Assembly: GCA_036005845.1 (NCBI GenBank) | Contig: DASYQD010000125.1 | Coordinates: forward strand, 1 to 43,109 | Length of the DNA: 43,109 bases | Origin: DASYQD01 sp036005845 | GTDB taxonomy: Bacteria; Acidobacteriota; Thermoanaerobaculia; Multivoradales; JAIOJS01 | Reading direction: 5' to 3' | Shown here: in pieces, positions 24,100-32,128 of the stretch | Layout of the letters: every line of letters starts with the position of its first letter | Numbering within the stretch: position 1 is the stretch's first letter | The notes under the pieces: model-generated | What the model was told of the DNA's origin: nothing | The model's input: only the letters and a program-made list of their open reading frames with translations | Databases searched by the model: none | Translations under genes and position numbers: made by a program

Positions 24100-26762
24100 G
24101 CGACAACCTCCTCCGCGCCCACGACGAAGACCTGGTCGACCGCGCCACCGCCGCGATCCGCCAGGAAGCCGAAGGCCTCGACAACGCCCGCACCGACGCC
24201 GCCCTCGAGCGCGTCCGCGAGCGCCTCGGCGTCGCGCCCGAGATCACCGGTTCGGTGCTCGGCTGCGCCGACATCCAGCGCCTGCTGCCGGCCTTCCTCG
24301 CCGGCACGCTGTCGCACGAGCGCGAGCTGCTCGTCGCCGACCACACCCGTAGCTGCATCGCCTGCCGCCGCGCGTTGAAGACGCTGCAGGAGGGCGAGCC
24401 CGCCGCTGCCGTCGTCGCGACGTCGCGCGTCCGCCGCATCCCGACCTGGGCGTGGGCCGCCGCCGCCGCGGTCGTCCTCCTCTTCGGCATGCAGCTCCTC
24501 GTCCTCCGCCAGGTGTGGCCCGGCGGCGCCGCGGGCAGCAACATGCTGCGCGTCCTCTCCGGCACCGTCGTCGGCGTCGGCGGCAGCACGGCGCAGACCT
24601 TCGGCGCCGGCGCCGACGTGCCCTACGGCCAGCAGGTGGTGACGCCGCGCGGCCAGAGCGCCATGGTGCGCCTGGCGGACGGCTCCACGGTCGAGCTGCG
24701 CGAGCGCACCCGCTTCGCGGTGACGCACCGCCGCGCCGGCACCACGCTGCAGCTCGAGGGCGGCGACGTCATCGTCGAGGCCGCCAAGCAGGCGCCCGGC
24801 CGCCATCTCTGGGTGGCGACCAACGACTGCACGGTCGCCGTCGTCGGCACCGTCTTCGCGGTCGACGCCGGCACCCGCGGCTCGCGCGTGTCGGTGCTCG
24901 AGGGGACGGTGCATGTCGATCAGCCCGGCCGCCCGCAGCGCGTATTGAAGCCCGGCAACCAGGCGACGACCAGCGCCCGCGTGCGTCCGGTGGCGCTCAA
25001 GGACGAGGTGGAGTGGAGCGTCCGCCGCGAGCAGCACCTCGCCCTCATCGCCGGCATCGCCCTGCTCCAGAAGGAGCTCGCCGCGCTGCCCGCCGCCGAG
25101 AAGCGCTTCGAGAGCCCGTTCCTCGACCAGCTGCCGGCGACGACGGTGATGTACGCCGCGATGCCCAACCTCTCCGGCAACCTCGGCCAAGCGCTCGACC
25201 GCGTGCGCGAGCGCGTCGCCTCCGACCCGCAGCTCGCGGCGATGTTCGCCAACAGCGCCGACGTGGCACGCCTCGGCAGCTTCCTGCACCACCTCGCCGG
25301 CCTCGGCACCGAGCTGGGCGACGAGATCGCCGCCGCCGGCTGGCTGGGTACCGACGGCAAGATGGTCGGGCCCGTCGCCATCGCGCCGGTCGACGATCCC
25401 GCCGGCTTCCGCGCTCACCTCACCGCGGCGCTGCCGCAGCTGCGCGCGGATCTCGGCGGCGATCACATCTTCATCGTCGCCGATCCGTCTACGCCCGCAG
25501 CCGGTGACGGCCTGCAGGTGTGGATCAGCGACAGCCTCGGCGCGGTCGTCATCGCCTGCGAGGGCCCGGCCCTGGCGCAGATCGCGGCGGCGCTCGGCGA
25601 CAACGCGCAGCCCTTCCGCGACTCGGCCTTCCACCAGACGATCGCGGGCCGCTACGCCGCGGGCGTCGACGGCATCCTCGCCGTCGACCTCAAGACGATG
25701 ATGAGCGCGCACACCGACGCCGAAGACCGCGACAAGATGAGCAAGCTCGGCCTCGACGGTGTGCAGCACCTGCTGCTCGAGCAGTGGGCCGAGGGCAGCG
25801 AGACGAAGCGCGAAGCGGTGCTCTCCTTCGACGGCGCCCGTCACGGCATCGCTTCCTGGCTCGCCGCGCCGGGTCCGATGGGCGCGCTCACCTTCTTCTC
25901 GCCCGACTCGACGGCGGTGGCGGCGTTCGTCACCAAGGAGCCGCGCCTGCTGCTCGCCGACGTGCTCGCCGCCTTCTCTGCCGAGGAGCGCGAACGCTTC
26001 GAGGCCGACCGCGCCAAGTTCCAGGCCGAGCATGGCTGGGACCCCATCTCCGACCTCGCCGAGCCGCTCGGCGGCGAGATCGCGGTGGGCGTCGACGGCC
26101 CGCTCGTGCCGGTGCCGGCGTGGAAGGCGGTGGTCGAGGTCTACGACCCGCAGCGCCTGCAGGTGGGCATCGAGCGGCTGGTCGCCGACGTCGACGCGCA
26201 GCTGCGCCAGAACGGCGAAGGCAGCCTGACGCTGCAGGCCGAGGGCGACGGCTGGCTGGTGCGCCGCACCCGCGCCGACGGCACGACGCACGACGGCCAC
26301 TACCGCTACCAGGACGGCTACCTGGTGGCGAGCGCCACGGTCGGCCTGGTCGAGAACGCCCTCGCCACCCGCGCCACCGGCAGCGGCCTGCTGCAGTCGC
26401 CGCGGCTGCGCGCGCTGCTGCCGCCCGACCGCGAAGTGAACCTGTCGGCGCTCTGGTACCAGGACCTCTCCTCCGTCGTCGGCCCGATCACCGGCGTGCT
26501 CAAGGGCATGGGAGCGCAGATGGGGCCGCAAGGCGGTGAGGCGCAAGCCGCGCCGCCCCCGCAGATGGAGGCGCTCACCAAGGCGCTCGGCGAGGCCGGC
26601 GGTCCGACCGTGGTCTTCGCCTACGGCGAGGAGAACGAGATCCGCCTCTCCTCGTCGAGCCCGCGCAACCCGCTCGGCTTGATCGACATGCTGCTGCTCA
26701 AGGGCAACAACCTGGGCCCGCTGGCGGCGGCGGCGCACGGCGCGGAGAGCTCGGGCGGCTGA
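24096..26762 (+). CDS. large anti-sigma/FecR-like membrane protein with DUF3352-like periplasmic region
   Basis: An 888-residue protein overlapping the ECF sigma gene by four bases. Residues 1-110 include an anti-sigma zinc-finger: H83-T-R-S-C87-I-A-C90 (H-x3-C-x2-C), with C57 or H74 as a further possible ligand. One transmembrane helix covers about 117-138. Residues 150-290 are a FecR domain (S-G-T-V to G-T-V-F-A-V, V-L-E-G-T-V). The remaining ~590 residues are periplasmic and resemble DUF3352 (A-T-T-V-M-Y-A-A-M-P, then D-P-I-S-D-L-A-E-P-L-G-G-E-I-A-V-G and V-E-V-Y-D-P), a family of unknown function. It should hold the sigma factor at the membrane and release it on a periplasmic signal. FecR-type anti-sigma proteins are usually about 300-400 residues, so the long extension is unusual. 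Confidence 0.85.
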   Translation: MSDNLLRAHDEDLVDRATAAIRQEAEGLDNARTDAALERVRERLGVAPEITGSVLGCADIQRLLPAFLAGTLSHERELLVADHTRSCIACRRALKTLQEGEPAAAVVATSRVRRIPTWAWAAAAAVVLLFGMQLLVLRQVWPGGAAGSNMLRVLSGTVVGVGGSTAQTFGAGADVPYGQQVVTPRGQSAMVRLADGSTVELRERTRFAVTHRRAGTTLQLEGGDVIVEAAKQAPGRHLWVATNDCTVAVVGTVFAVDAGTRGSRVSVLEGTVHVDQPGRPQRVLKPGNQATTSARVRPVALKDEVEWSVRREQHLALIAGIALLQKELAALPAAEKRFESPFLDQLPATTVMYAAMPNLSGNLGQALDRVRERVASDPQLAAMFANSADVARLGSFLHHLAGLGTELGDEIAAAGWLGTDGKMVGPVAIAPVDDPAGFRAHLTAALPQLRADLGGDHIFIVADPSTPAAGDGLQVWISDSLGAVVIACEGPALAQIAAALGDNAQPFRDSAFHQTIAGRYAAGVDGILAVDLKTMMSAHTDAEDRDKMSKLGLDGVQHLLLEQWAEGSETKREAVLSFDGARHGIASWLAAPGPMGALTFFSPDSTAVAAFVTKEPRLLLADVLAAFSAEERERFEADRAKFQAEHGWDPISDLAEPLGGEIAVGVDGPLVPVPAWKAVVEVYDPQRLQVGIERLVADVDAQLRQNGEGSLTLQAEGDGWLVRRTRADGTTHDGHYRYQDGYLVASATVGLVENALATRATGSGLLQSPRLRALLPPDREVNLSALWYQDLSSVVGPITGVLKGMGAQMGPQGGEAQAAPPPQMEALTKALGEAGGPTVVFAYGEENEIRLSSSSPRNPLGLIDMLLLKGNNLGPLAAAAHGAESSGG

Positions 26763-26770
26763 CCGCTCGT

Positions 26771-26853
26771 TCATCGCGAGGAGCGCAGCGACGAAGCGAT
26801 CTCGACCTCGGTCGGGATCGCTTCTGTTCGCCACCACTTCGCCATCGCGATGA
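26771..26853. repeat. palindromic intergenic element (REP/dispersed-repeat-like) with terminator-like core
   Basis: TCATCGCGA (26771-26779) is mirrored by TCGCGATGA (26845-26853). Inside, a 32-base near-perfect hairpin (26793-26824) begins GAAGCGATC and ends GGATCGCTTC, with 15 pairs including one G-U and a two-base tip. The GCGAGGAGCGCAGCGACGAA wording recalls dispersed intergenic palindromes I know from many bacterial genomes. It lies between the FecR-like gene and the first ABC gene, so it may end transcription there, though no U-run follows. Confidence 0.6.
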
Positions 26854-26905
26854 CAACGATTTCGCCGAAACTCTTCCTATCCTTCGCGCGTAGAGTCAGC
26901 TGACC

Positions 26906-27844
26906 ATGGACACCGCGACCCCCGTCATCGCGCTCGAAAGCTTCGGCGTCAAGCTCGGCAAGCGCTGGATCCTGCAGGAGCTCGACGCCGAGCTCAAGGG
27001 CCGCTCGATCGGCCTGCTCGGCCCCAACGGCGCCGGCAAGACGACCCTCATCAACACGCTACTCGGCTTCCACGGCGTCGACGCCGGCCGCGCCCGCATG
27101 CTCGGCCACGACGTGGCGCTGGAGCGCAAGTTCCTCGCCGGGCAGGTGGGCTACATGCCGGAGCGCGACGCCTTCGTCGCCGGCATGACCGGCATCCACT
27201 TCGTGCGGCTGATGGGCGAGCTCGCCGGGCTGCCCTCGCAGGTGGCGCTCGAGCGGGCGCACGAGGCGCTCTTCTTCGTCGGTCTCGGCGAGGCCCGCTA
27301 CCGCCCCGTCGACACCTACTCGCAGGGCATGAAGCAGATGGCGAAGCTGGCGCAGGCGCTGGTGCACGGGCCCCGCCTGCTCTTCCTCGACGAGCCCACC
27401 AACGGCCTCGATCCCGGGGCGCGGCAACGCATGCTCGACCTCGTCAAGACGATCCGCGACCGCGGCGAGACGAAGATCGTGCTCTCCTCGCACCTGCTCA
27501 AGGACGTCGAGACGGTGTGCGACGAGGTCGTCGTGCTCAAGGCCGGCCGCATCGCCACCGTCTGCGACCTCGAGGCCGAGCGGCGCGCCAACCAGAGCTT
27601 CCTCGAGCTCGAGCTGCGCGGCGGCAACGGCCACTTCGCGGAGGCGGCGGCGCAGCTCGGCTGCGAGTGCCTGGTGCACAGCAAGCGCCGCCTCAAGCTG
27701 CTGCTGCCGCAAGGCGTGCAGGTGCAGCAGCTCTACAGGATCGCCGCCGAGCAGGGCGTGCAGATCCGCCGGCTGCAGGCCCGTCGCGACTCCCTCGAAG
27801 ACATCTTCTTGAAGGCCATGGAGGAGCGCGATGGCAGTCCATAG
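26906..27844 (+). CDS. ABC transporter ATP-binding protein (first unit)
   Basis: A 312-residue ATPase. Walker A is G39-P-N-G-A-G-K-T (residues 39-46), the signature Y-S-Q-G-M-K-Q is at 138-144, Walker B L-L-F-L-D162-E163-P follows, and the H-loop His is in S-S-H-L-L. The C-terminal ~80 residues form an accessory domain as in type-2 exporter ATPases of the drug/Na/lantibiotic-exporter kind. It should pair with the permease encoded next, whose gene overlaps this one by 14 bases. ATG 26906 lies nine bases after TAGAGT; no strong Shine-Dalgarno is seen. Substrate unknown. Confidence 0.92.
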   Translation: MDTATPVIALESFGVKLGKRWILQELDAELKGRSIGLLGPNGAGKTTLINTLLGFHGVDAGRARMLGHDVALERKFLAGQVGYMPERDAFVAGMTGIHFVRLMGELAGLPSQVALERAHEALFFVGLGEARYRPVDTYSQGMKQMAKLAQALVHGPRLLFLDEPTNGLDPGARQRMLDLVKTIRDRGETKIVLSSHLLKDVETVCDEVVVLKAGRIATVCDLEAERRANQSFLELELRGGNGHFAEAAAQLGCECLVHSKRRLKLLLPQGVQVQQLYRIAAEQGVQIRRLQARRDSLEDIFLKAMEERDGSP

Positions 27845-28688
27845 TCACGTCTTCCACCCCTACGCGGGCGAGCGCACGTCGCCGCGCCGCGCCTGGATGG
27901 TGGTGGCGCGCTACGCGCTCTCCGAAGTGCTGGCGCTCAAGAAGACGATCGCCCTGCTGGTGCTGGCGGCCTTCCCGCTGCTCGGCGGCGCGGTGGTCAT
28001 CTACCTGCACCACAACCTCGAGGCGATCAAGATCCTGGCGATCCCGCTGCAGGCGCTGGTGCCGATCGACGCCAAGTTCTTCTATTACATCCTCCTCACC
28101 CAGTGCTACATCGCCTTCGGGCTCACGGCGGCGATCGGCGCGCGGGTGTTGGTCAACGACCTGCGCGACAACGCGCTGCCGCTCTACCTGTCGCGGCCGC
28201 TCACCCGCGTCGAGTACGTGCTCGGCAAGGCGGCGGCGATCGCCTTCCTCACCTCGCTCGTCACCTGGGTGCCGTCGCTGCTGCTCTTCGCGCTGCAGGG
28301 CTCGCTCGACCGCGCCTGGATGGCCGCCAACTGGTGGATCGGCCCGGCGATCTTCTTCGGCGCCTGGACGGCGATCCCGCTCTTCGCCCTCGTCTGCCTG
28401 GCGGTGGCGTCGGTGATCCGTCGGCGCGCGGCGTCGGAGGCCGCCTTCGTGGCGCTCTTCATCGTCGTGCCGCTCATCGCCGGCGTCGTCAACCAGTTCC
28501 TGCACATGCAGTGGTGGATCCGCTTCTTCCTGCCCGCCATCTTCGAGTCGCTGTGGACGCCGCTCTTCCGGCTGCAGCAGAGCAACGGGCTCAGCGCCAC
28601 GGGCGCGTTGTTCAGCCTGGCGGTGGCGCTGGTGCTCGCCAGCACGGTGCTGCTCAAGCGGGTGCGGGCGTGGGAGATCGTGCGATGA
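27831..28688 (+). CDS. ABC-2 type permease (first unit)
   Basis: A 285-residue membrane protein with about six hydrophobic helices: a first after A-L-K-K-T-I, then a long periplasmic stretch around H-H-N-L-E-A, helices through Y-Y-I-L-L-T-Q-C-Y-I-A-F-G and S-L-V-T-W-V-P-S-L-L-L-F, and a C-terminal pair. The cytoplasmic loop L-R-D-N-A-L-P-L-Y-L-S-R-P-L-T-R-V-E-Y is the coupling motif typical of ABC-2 exporters. It overlaps the upstream ATPase gene by 14 bases and the following ATPase gene by four. GAGGAG lies eight bases before its ATG. Confidence 0.88.
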   Translation: MAVHSHVFHPYAGERTSPRRAWMVVARYALSEVLALKKTIALLVLAAFPLLGGAVVIYLHHNLEAIKILAIPLQALVPIDAKFFYYILLTQCYIAFGLTAAIGARVLVNDLRDNALPLYLSRPLTRVEYVLGKAAAIAFLTSLVTWVPSLLLFALQGSLDRAWMAANWWIGPAIFFGAWTAIPLFALVCLAVASVIRRRAASEAAFVALFIVVPLIAGVVNQFLHMQWWIRFFLPAIFESLWTPLFRLQQSNGLSATGALFSLAVALVLASTVLLKRVRAWEIVR

Positions 28689-29647
28689 GCACCGGGGCCG
28701 CCACCAACAACGCGGGCGTCGTCTTCCACGACGTCTCCAAGTTCTACGGCGAGGTGCTCGGCGTCAACGGCGTCACCGTCAACGTCGAGCCCGGCATCAC
28801 CGCCCTCGTCGGCCCCAACGGCGCCGGCAAGAGCACGCTGATGAACCTGATGACGGGGCTCGTGGCGCCCACCCGCGGCACCATCTCCGTGCTCGGCCAC
28901 GCGCCGCGCGATCCCGAGGTCTTCCGCCGCCTCGGCTACTGCTCGCAGTTCGATGCCTTCCCGCGCGCCGCCACCGGCTTCCAGTTCGTCGCCGGCTTCC
29001 TGCGCCTCTTCGGCTACGAGGAGCCCGAGGTGCGCCGCCGCGCGGCCGCCGCCATCGAGCGCGTCGGCCTGGCCGAGGCCGCCAAGCGCCGCGTCGCCGG
29101 CTACAGCAAGGGCATGCGCCAGCGCGTCAAGCTCGCGCAGGCGATGGCGCACGACCCCGCGGTGCTGGTGCTCGACGAGCCGCTCAACGGCCTCGACCCG
29201 ATGGCGAGAAGCGAGTTCATCAGCCTCTTCCGCGAGCTGGCGAGCGAGGGGCGGCACGTCATCGTCTCGTCGCACATCCTGCACGAGGTCGACCTCATCG
29301 CCGACCAACTCGTGATGCTCCATCAGGGCTACGTCGTCGCCGAAGGCGAGATCCCCGAGATGCGCGAGGAGATGGTGGTCGACCTCGACCGCCCCATCCA
29401 GATCCAGGTGCGCTGCAGTGAGCCGTCGCGTCTCGCGGCGCGGCTCTTCGGCGCCGACCACGTCATCGAGGTGAAGCTGCTGCCGGACGGCGGCGGCCTC
29501 GTCGCCACGACGCGCGACGCCGACCGCTTCTACCTGCTGCTCAACGAGCTCGCCAGCCGCGGCGAGGTGGGCGTCGAGGCGGTGGCGCCCGCCGACGAGG
29601 ACGCGCACGCCGTCTACCGCTACCTGGTCGGGAGTGAAGCATCATGA
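28685..29647 (+). CDS. ABC transporter ATP-binding protein (second unit)
   Basis: A 320-residue ATPase with Walker A G43-P-N-G-A-G-K-S50, the signature Y-S-K-G-M-R-Q, Walker B V-L-V-L-D-E-P, and the H-loop in S-S-H-I-L-H. A C-terminal extension of about 90 residues matches exporter ATPases. The sequence differs clearly from the first unit, so this is not a recent duplicate. Its ATG overlaps the preceding stop (ATGA), and its stop overlaps the next start, indicating one coupled transcript. The frame is open upstream to 28103, but that stretch is antiphase to the permease gene and not coding. Confidence 0.92.
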   Translation: MSTGAATNNAGVVFHDVSKFYGEVLGVNGVTVNVEPGITALVGPNGAGKSTLMNLMTGLVAPTRGTISVLGHAPRDPEVFRRLGYCSQFDAFPRAATGFQFVAGFLRLFGYEEPEVRRRAAAAIERVGLAEAAKRRVAGYSKGMRQRVKLAQAMAHDPAVLVLDEPLNGLDPMARSEFISLFRELASEGRHVIVSSHILHEVDLIADQLVMLHQGYVVAEGEIPEMREEMVVDLDRPIQIQVRCSEPSRLAARLFGADHVIEVKLLPDGGGLVATTRDADRFYLLLNELASRGEVGVEAVAPADEDAHAVYRYLVGSEAS

Positions 29648-30516
29648 CCACCGCCGCGACCGCCGATCCGCAGCTTCTCGCCGCGCCCGGCTCTCCAGAT
29701 GTCCCCGCCGGCCGCGCCGCCACGCTGCGCGCCTTCTTCGGCGTCATGCGCCTCGAATGGCGCCGCCAGCTCCTGACGCCGCGCGTGCTCTGGCCGCTGC
29801 TGCTCGCCAGCCTGCCGGTCGCCGTCACCGGCGCCATGGCGTGGGCGGCGACGCACTTCCACGACCAGCTCGGCGACATCCCCAACCTCAACGAGGTCTA
29901 CGCCAACCTCTACCACGCGCTCATCGTGCGCATCGTGCTCTTCTTCGGCTGCCTCGCGCTGTTCCTGAACCTGGTGCGCGGCGAGGTCGAGGAGCGCACC
30001 ATGCACTACCTGCTGCTGACGCCGGTGCGGCGGCCGCTGATCGTCGCCGGCAAGTACGTCGCGGCGGTGGGCTCGGGCTGGTTGCTCTTCGGCACCACGA
30101 CGGTCTTGAGCTTCGTGCTCATCCACCTGCCGAAGGGGCTGGACACCGCCTTCACCGCCGGCGCGCTACGCCAGCTCGCCGCCTACGTGGCGATGACGAT
30201 GCTCGGCTGCCTCGGCTACGGCGGCGCCTTCCTGCTCCTCGGCTCGCTGCTGCGCAGCCCCGGCCCGCTGGTGGCGCTCTTCTTCACCTGGGAGTGGTTC
30301 CAGTTCCTGCTGCCGCCGCTGCTCAAGCAGATCTCGGTCGTTCACTACCTCAAGGCACTGACGCCCGTGCCGATCAGCGAAGGCCCGTTCGCGCTACTCG
30401 CCGATCCCACGCCGGTGCCGTTGGCGATCCTGCAGGTGGCGATCTACGCGACGCTGACCGTCAGCCTCGCCGCCTGGGTGTCGAGCCGCGCCGACCTCGA
30501 CTACGGCAAGGGCTGA
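29644..30516 (+). CDS. ABC-2 type permease (second unit)
   Basis: A 290-residue membrane protein with about six hydrophobic helices and an N-terminal cytoplasmic segment ending V-M-R-L-E-W-R-R-Q. The loop E-R-T-M-H-Y-L-L-L-T-P-V-R-R-P is the coupling motif also seen in the first permease (T-P-V-R-R-P against S-R-P-L-T-R). It closes the four-gene set; the ATGA overlap with the upstream ATPase gene shows coupling. No terminator is obvious in the following 227 bases. Substrate unknown. Confidence 0.88.
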   Translation: MTTAATADPQLLAAPGSPDVPAGRAATLRAFFGVMRLEWRRQLLTPRVLWPLLLASLPVAVTGAMAWAATHFHDQLGDIPNLNEVYANLYHALIVRIVLFFGCLALFLNLVRGEVEERTMHYLLLTPVRRPLIVAGKYVAAVGSGWLLFGTTTVLSFVLIHLPKGLDTAFTAGALRQLAAYVAMTMLGCLGYGGAFLLLGSLLRSPGPLVALFFTWEWFQFLLPPLLKQISVVHYLKALTPVPISEGPFALLADPTPVPLAILQVAIYATLTVSLAAWVSSRADLDYGKG

Positions 30517-30687
30517 GAGCGGCGGCGCGGTCGTAGGCAGGATGGGTGCGTGGCAGCGACGCGCTCGCCTCGGTGTCCGTAGGAAGGTCGCCGGCACGCC
30601 AGCGCTCGCTCATACCCTGCCCCCCTGCGGCCGCCCGCGATTCCATGGCGTGGCGGCATGGTTCACAGCGCTTCGGCGGGTCGGGTT

Positions 30688-30696
30688 GCTACACTT
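30688..30696 (+). promoter_or_regulatory. putative -10 region of the repeat-protein gene
   Basis: GCTACACTT contains TACACT (30690-30695) about 48 bases before the GTG start. The same nine bases occur upstream of the convergent BNR-repeat gene (minus strand, 34615-34607). No -35 with good spacing is seen. Confidence 0.35.
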
Positions 30697-30743
30697 CGCC
30701 ACGCTCGCCCCACCTGGAAGCCCACCAGCAGAAAGGACCCGCA

Positions 30744-32039
30744 GTGAACAACCGAGTGATCAAGCCCCTCGCCCTCGCTCTCCTCCTCGGCAGCGTCGCC
30801 GTCGGCGTCGAGGCCGCCAAGGTACCCGCCGCGCCGAAGCCCGTCGCCGCCGCCTTCCGTGTCAGCTCATGCACCGACAACACCCTCTGTCGCCAGGAAG
30901 ATCCCGCCGTGGCCGGCGTCGTCGGCAGCGGCAAGCGCGGAGGCGGCGGCTCTGATTCCGGCTTCTTCGCGGTGTGGGCGGGAAGCAGCGCCACCGACAC
31001 TCACGGCATCAGCGCGCGGCGCTTCAACAAGACGAGCCCGCTCACCAACGACGTGCTGATCAGCCCGGTGGCCGGCGACCAGTACGACCCCGGCGTCACG
31101 GTGCAGAAGGCGGGCACCTTCGTGGCGGTGTGGTCGGAGCTCACCGACGGCCACTTCGACGTCAAGGCGCAGCGCTTCGGCTCGACCGGCACGCCGGTCG
31201 GCACGCCGATCGCCGTCAACGTCGACGACCCCGCGGCGCCGGGCGTGCCCGACGACCTGCTGCCGGCGGTGGCGCCGACTAAAGACGGCGGTTTCGCGGT
31301 GGCATGGGTGAAGGTGCTCTCGGGCGTGCAGTCGAGCGCCGCCTCGCCGCAGATCGTCTTCCGCCGCTTCGACGCCGCCGGCGCGCCGCTGGGCGCGCAG
31401 ACCGCGCTGAGCCAGACGCTCAGCAACGACCGGCCGGCGCTCTGCGTCGACAGCGTCGGCAACGTCGACGTGGCCTGGCAGTCGGTCGACGAGTTCGCCG
31501 CCTTCGAGCCCAGCCACTACGGCGTCAACCTGCGCCGGCTCTCCGCCGCCGGCGTGCCGCTCGCCGCCGAGCAGGTGGTGGCGCCGGCGACCTCGAACAT
31601 CCCGCTCCATCCGTCGATCTCCTGCGCCAGCAACAACACCTTCATCGTCGTCTGGCACACCGACCAGGCGCCGGCGACTGCGGGCACCGACATCGTCGGC
31701 CAGAAGTACGACAAGAACGGCGTCAAGTCAGGGGCGCCCTTCGTCGTCAACACCTCGACCGCGAACGAGCAGCGCAACCCGTCGATCGCCCACGACGCCA
31801 CCAATGCCTACACCATCGTCTGGGAGACGATGACGTCGACCAACGGCAGCAAGCTCGGCATCTTCGGCCGCCGCTACAGCTCGGCCGGCAAGGCGGGACC
31901 GGTGTTCGAGGTGGTCACTCACGACATCACCCAAAAGTCGCTCAACGCCGTCGTGGCGCCGACCAGCGCCAACGGCAACTTCGTCGTCCTCTGGCAGACG
32001 GGCACCAAGGCGATCTGGGGCCGGCGCTACACGCCCTGA
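30744..32039 (+). CDS. secreted repeat protein, probable beta-propeller-like
   Basis: A 431-residue exported protein: signal peptide about 1-25 (R-V-I-K-P-L-A-L-A-L-L-L-G-S-V-A-V-G-V-E, cleavage near A-A-K). The mature part repeats a short pattern about every 50-60 residues: an F-x-V-x-W strand, then a variable turn and an x-x-R-R/Q-F/Y strand (F-F-A-V-W-A, T-F-V-A-V-W-S, G-F-A-V-A-W-V, T-F-I-V-V-W-H, N-F-V-V-L-W-Q; S-A-R-R-F, K-A-Q-R-F, V-F-R-R-F). This fits a beta-propeller or stacked-sheet fold; function is unknown. GTG 30744 is decided by AAAGGA at 30732-30737. The upstream frame to 30546 is intergenic. It is convergent with the BNR gene and shares its terminator. Confidence 0.8.
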   Translation: MNNRVIKPLALALLLGSVAVGVEAAKVPAAPKPVAAAFRVSSCTDNTLCRQEDPAVAGVVGSGKRGGGGSDSGFFAVWAGSSATDTHGISARRFNKTSPLTNDVLISPVAGDQYDPGVTVQKAGTFVAVWSELTDGHFDVKAQRFGSTGTPVGTPIAVNVDDPAAPGVPDDLLPAVAPTKDGGFAVAWVKVLSGVQSSAASPQIVFRRFDAAGAPLGAQTALSQTLSNDRPALCVDSVGNVDVAWQSVDEFAAFEPSHYGVNLRRLSAAGVPLAAEQVVAPATSNIPLHPSISCASNNTFIVVWHTDQAPATAGTDIVGQKYDKNGVKSGAPFVVNTSTANEQRNPSIAHDATNAYTIVWETMTSTNGSKLGIFGRRYSSAGKAGPVFEVVTHDITQKSLNAVVAPTSANGNFVVLWQTGTKAIWGRRYTP

Positions 32040-32046
32040 AAAACGA

Positions 32047-32074
32047 AGAGCCCCGATCGCTCGATCGGGGCTCT
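32047..32074 (-). terminator. bidirectional rho-independent terminator between convergent genes
   Basis: A 13-bp perfect stem (AGAGCCCCGATCG with its complement) closes on a two-base spacer. On the minus strand it is followed within four bases by TTTTT, making it a canonical terminator for the BNR gene; on the plus strand it lies seven bases after the stop of the repeat-protein gene but lacks a U-run. Confidence 0.85.
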
Positions 32075-32128
32075 CCACCACGGCGTTGATGCCGCAGTCA
32101 CCGGCGGCCGGCGCCGCCGAGTCGTCGA

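Noticed and set aside
23733..26837. A 1034-codon frame antisense to the sigma/FecR genes
   Set aside because: Arg/Ala/His-biased translation with no recognisable motif; the FecR and sigma genes on the other strand are well supported.
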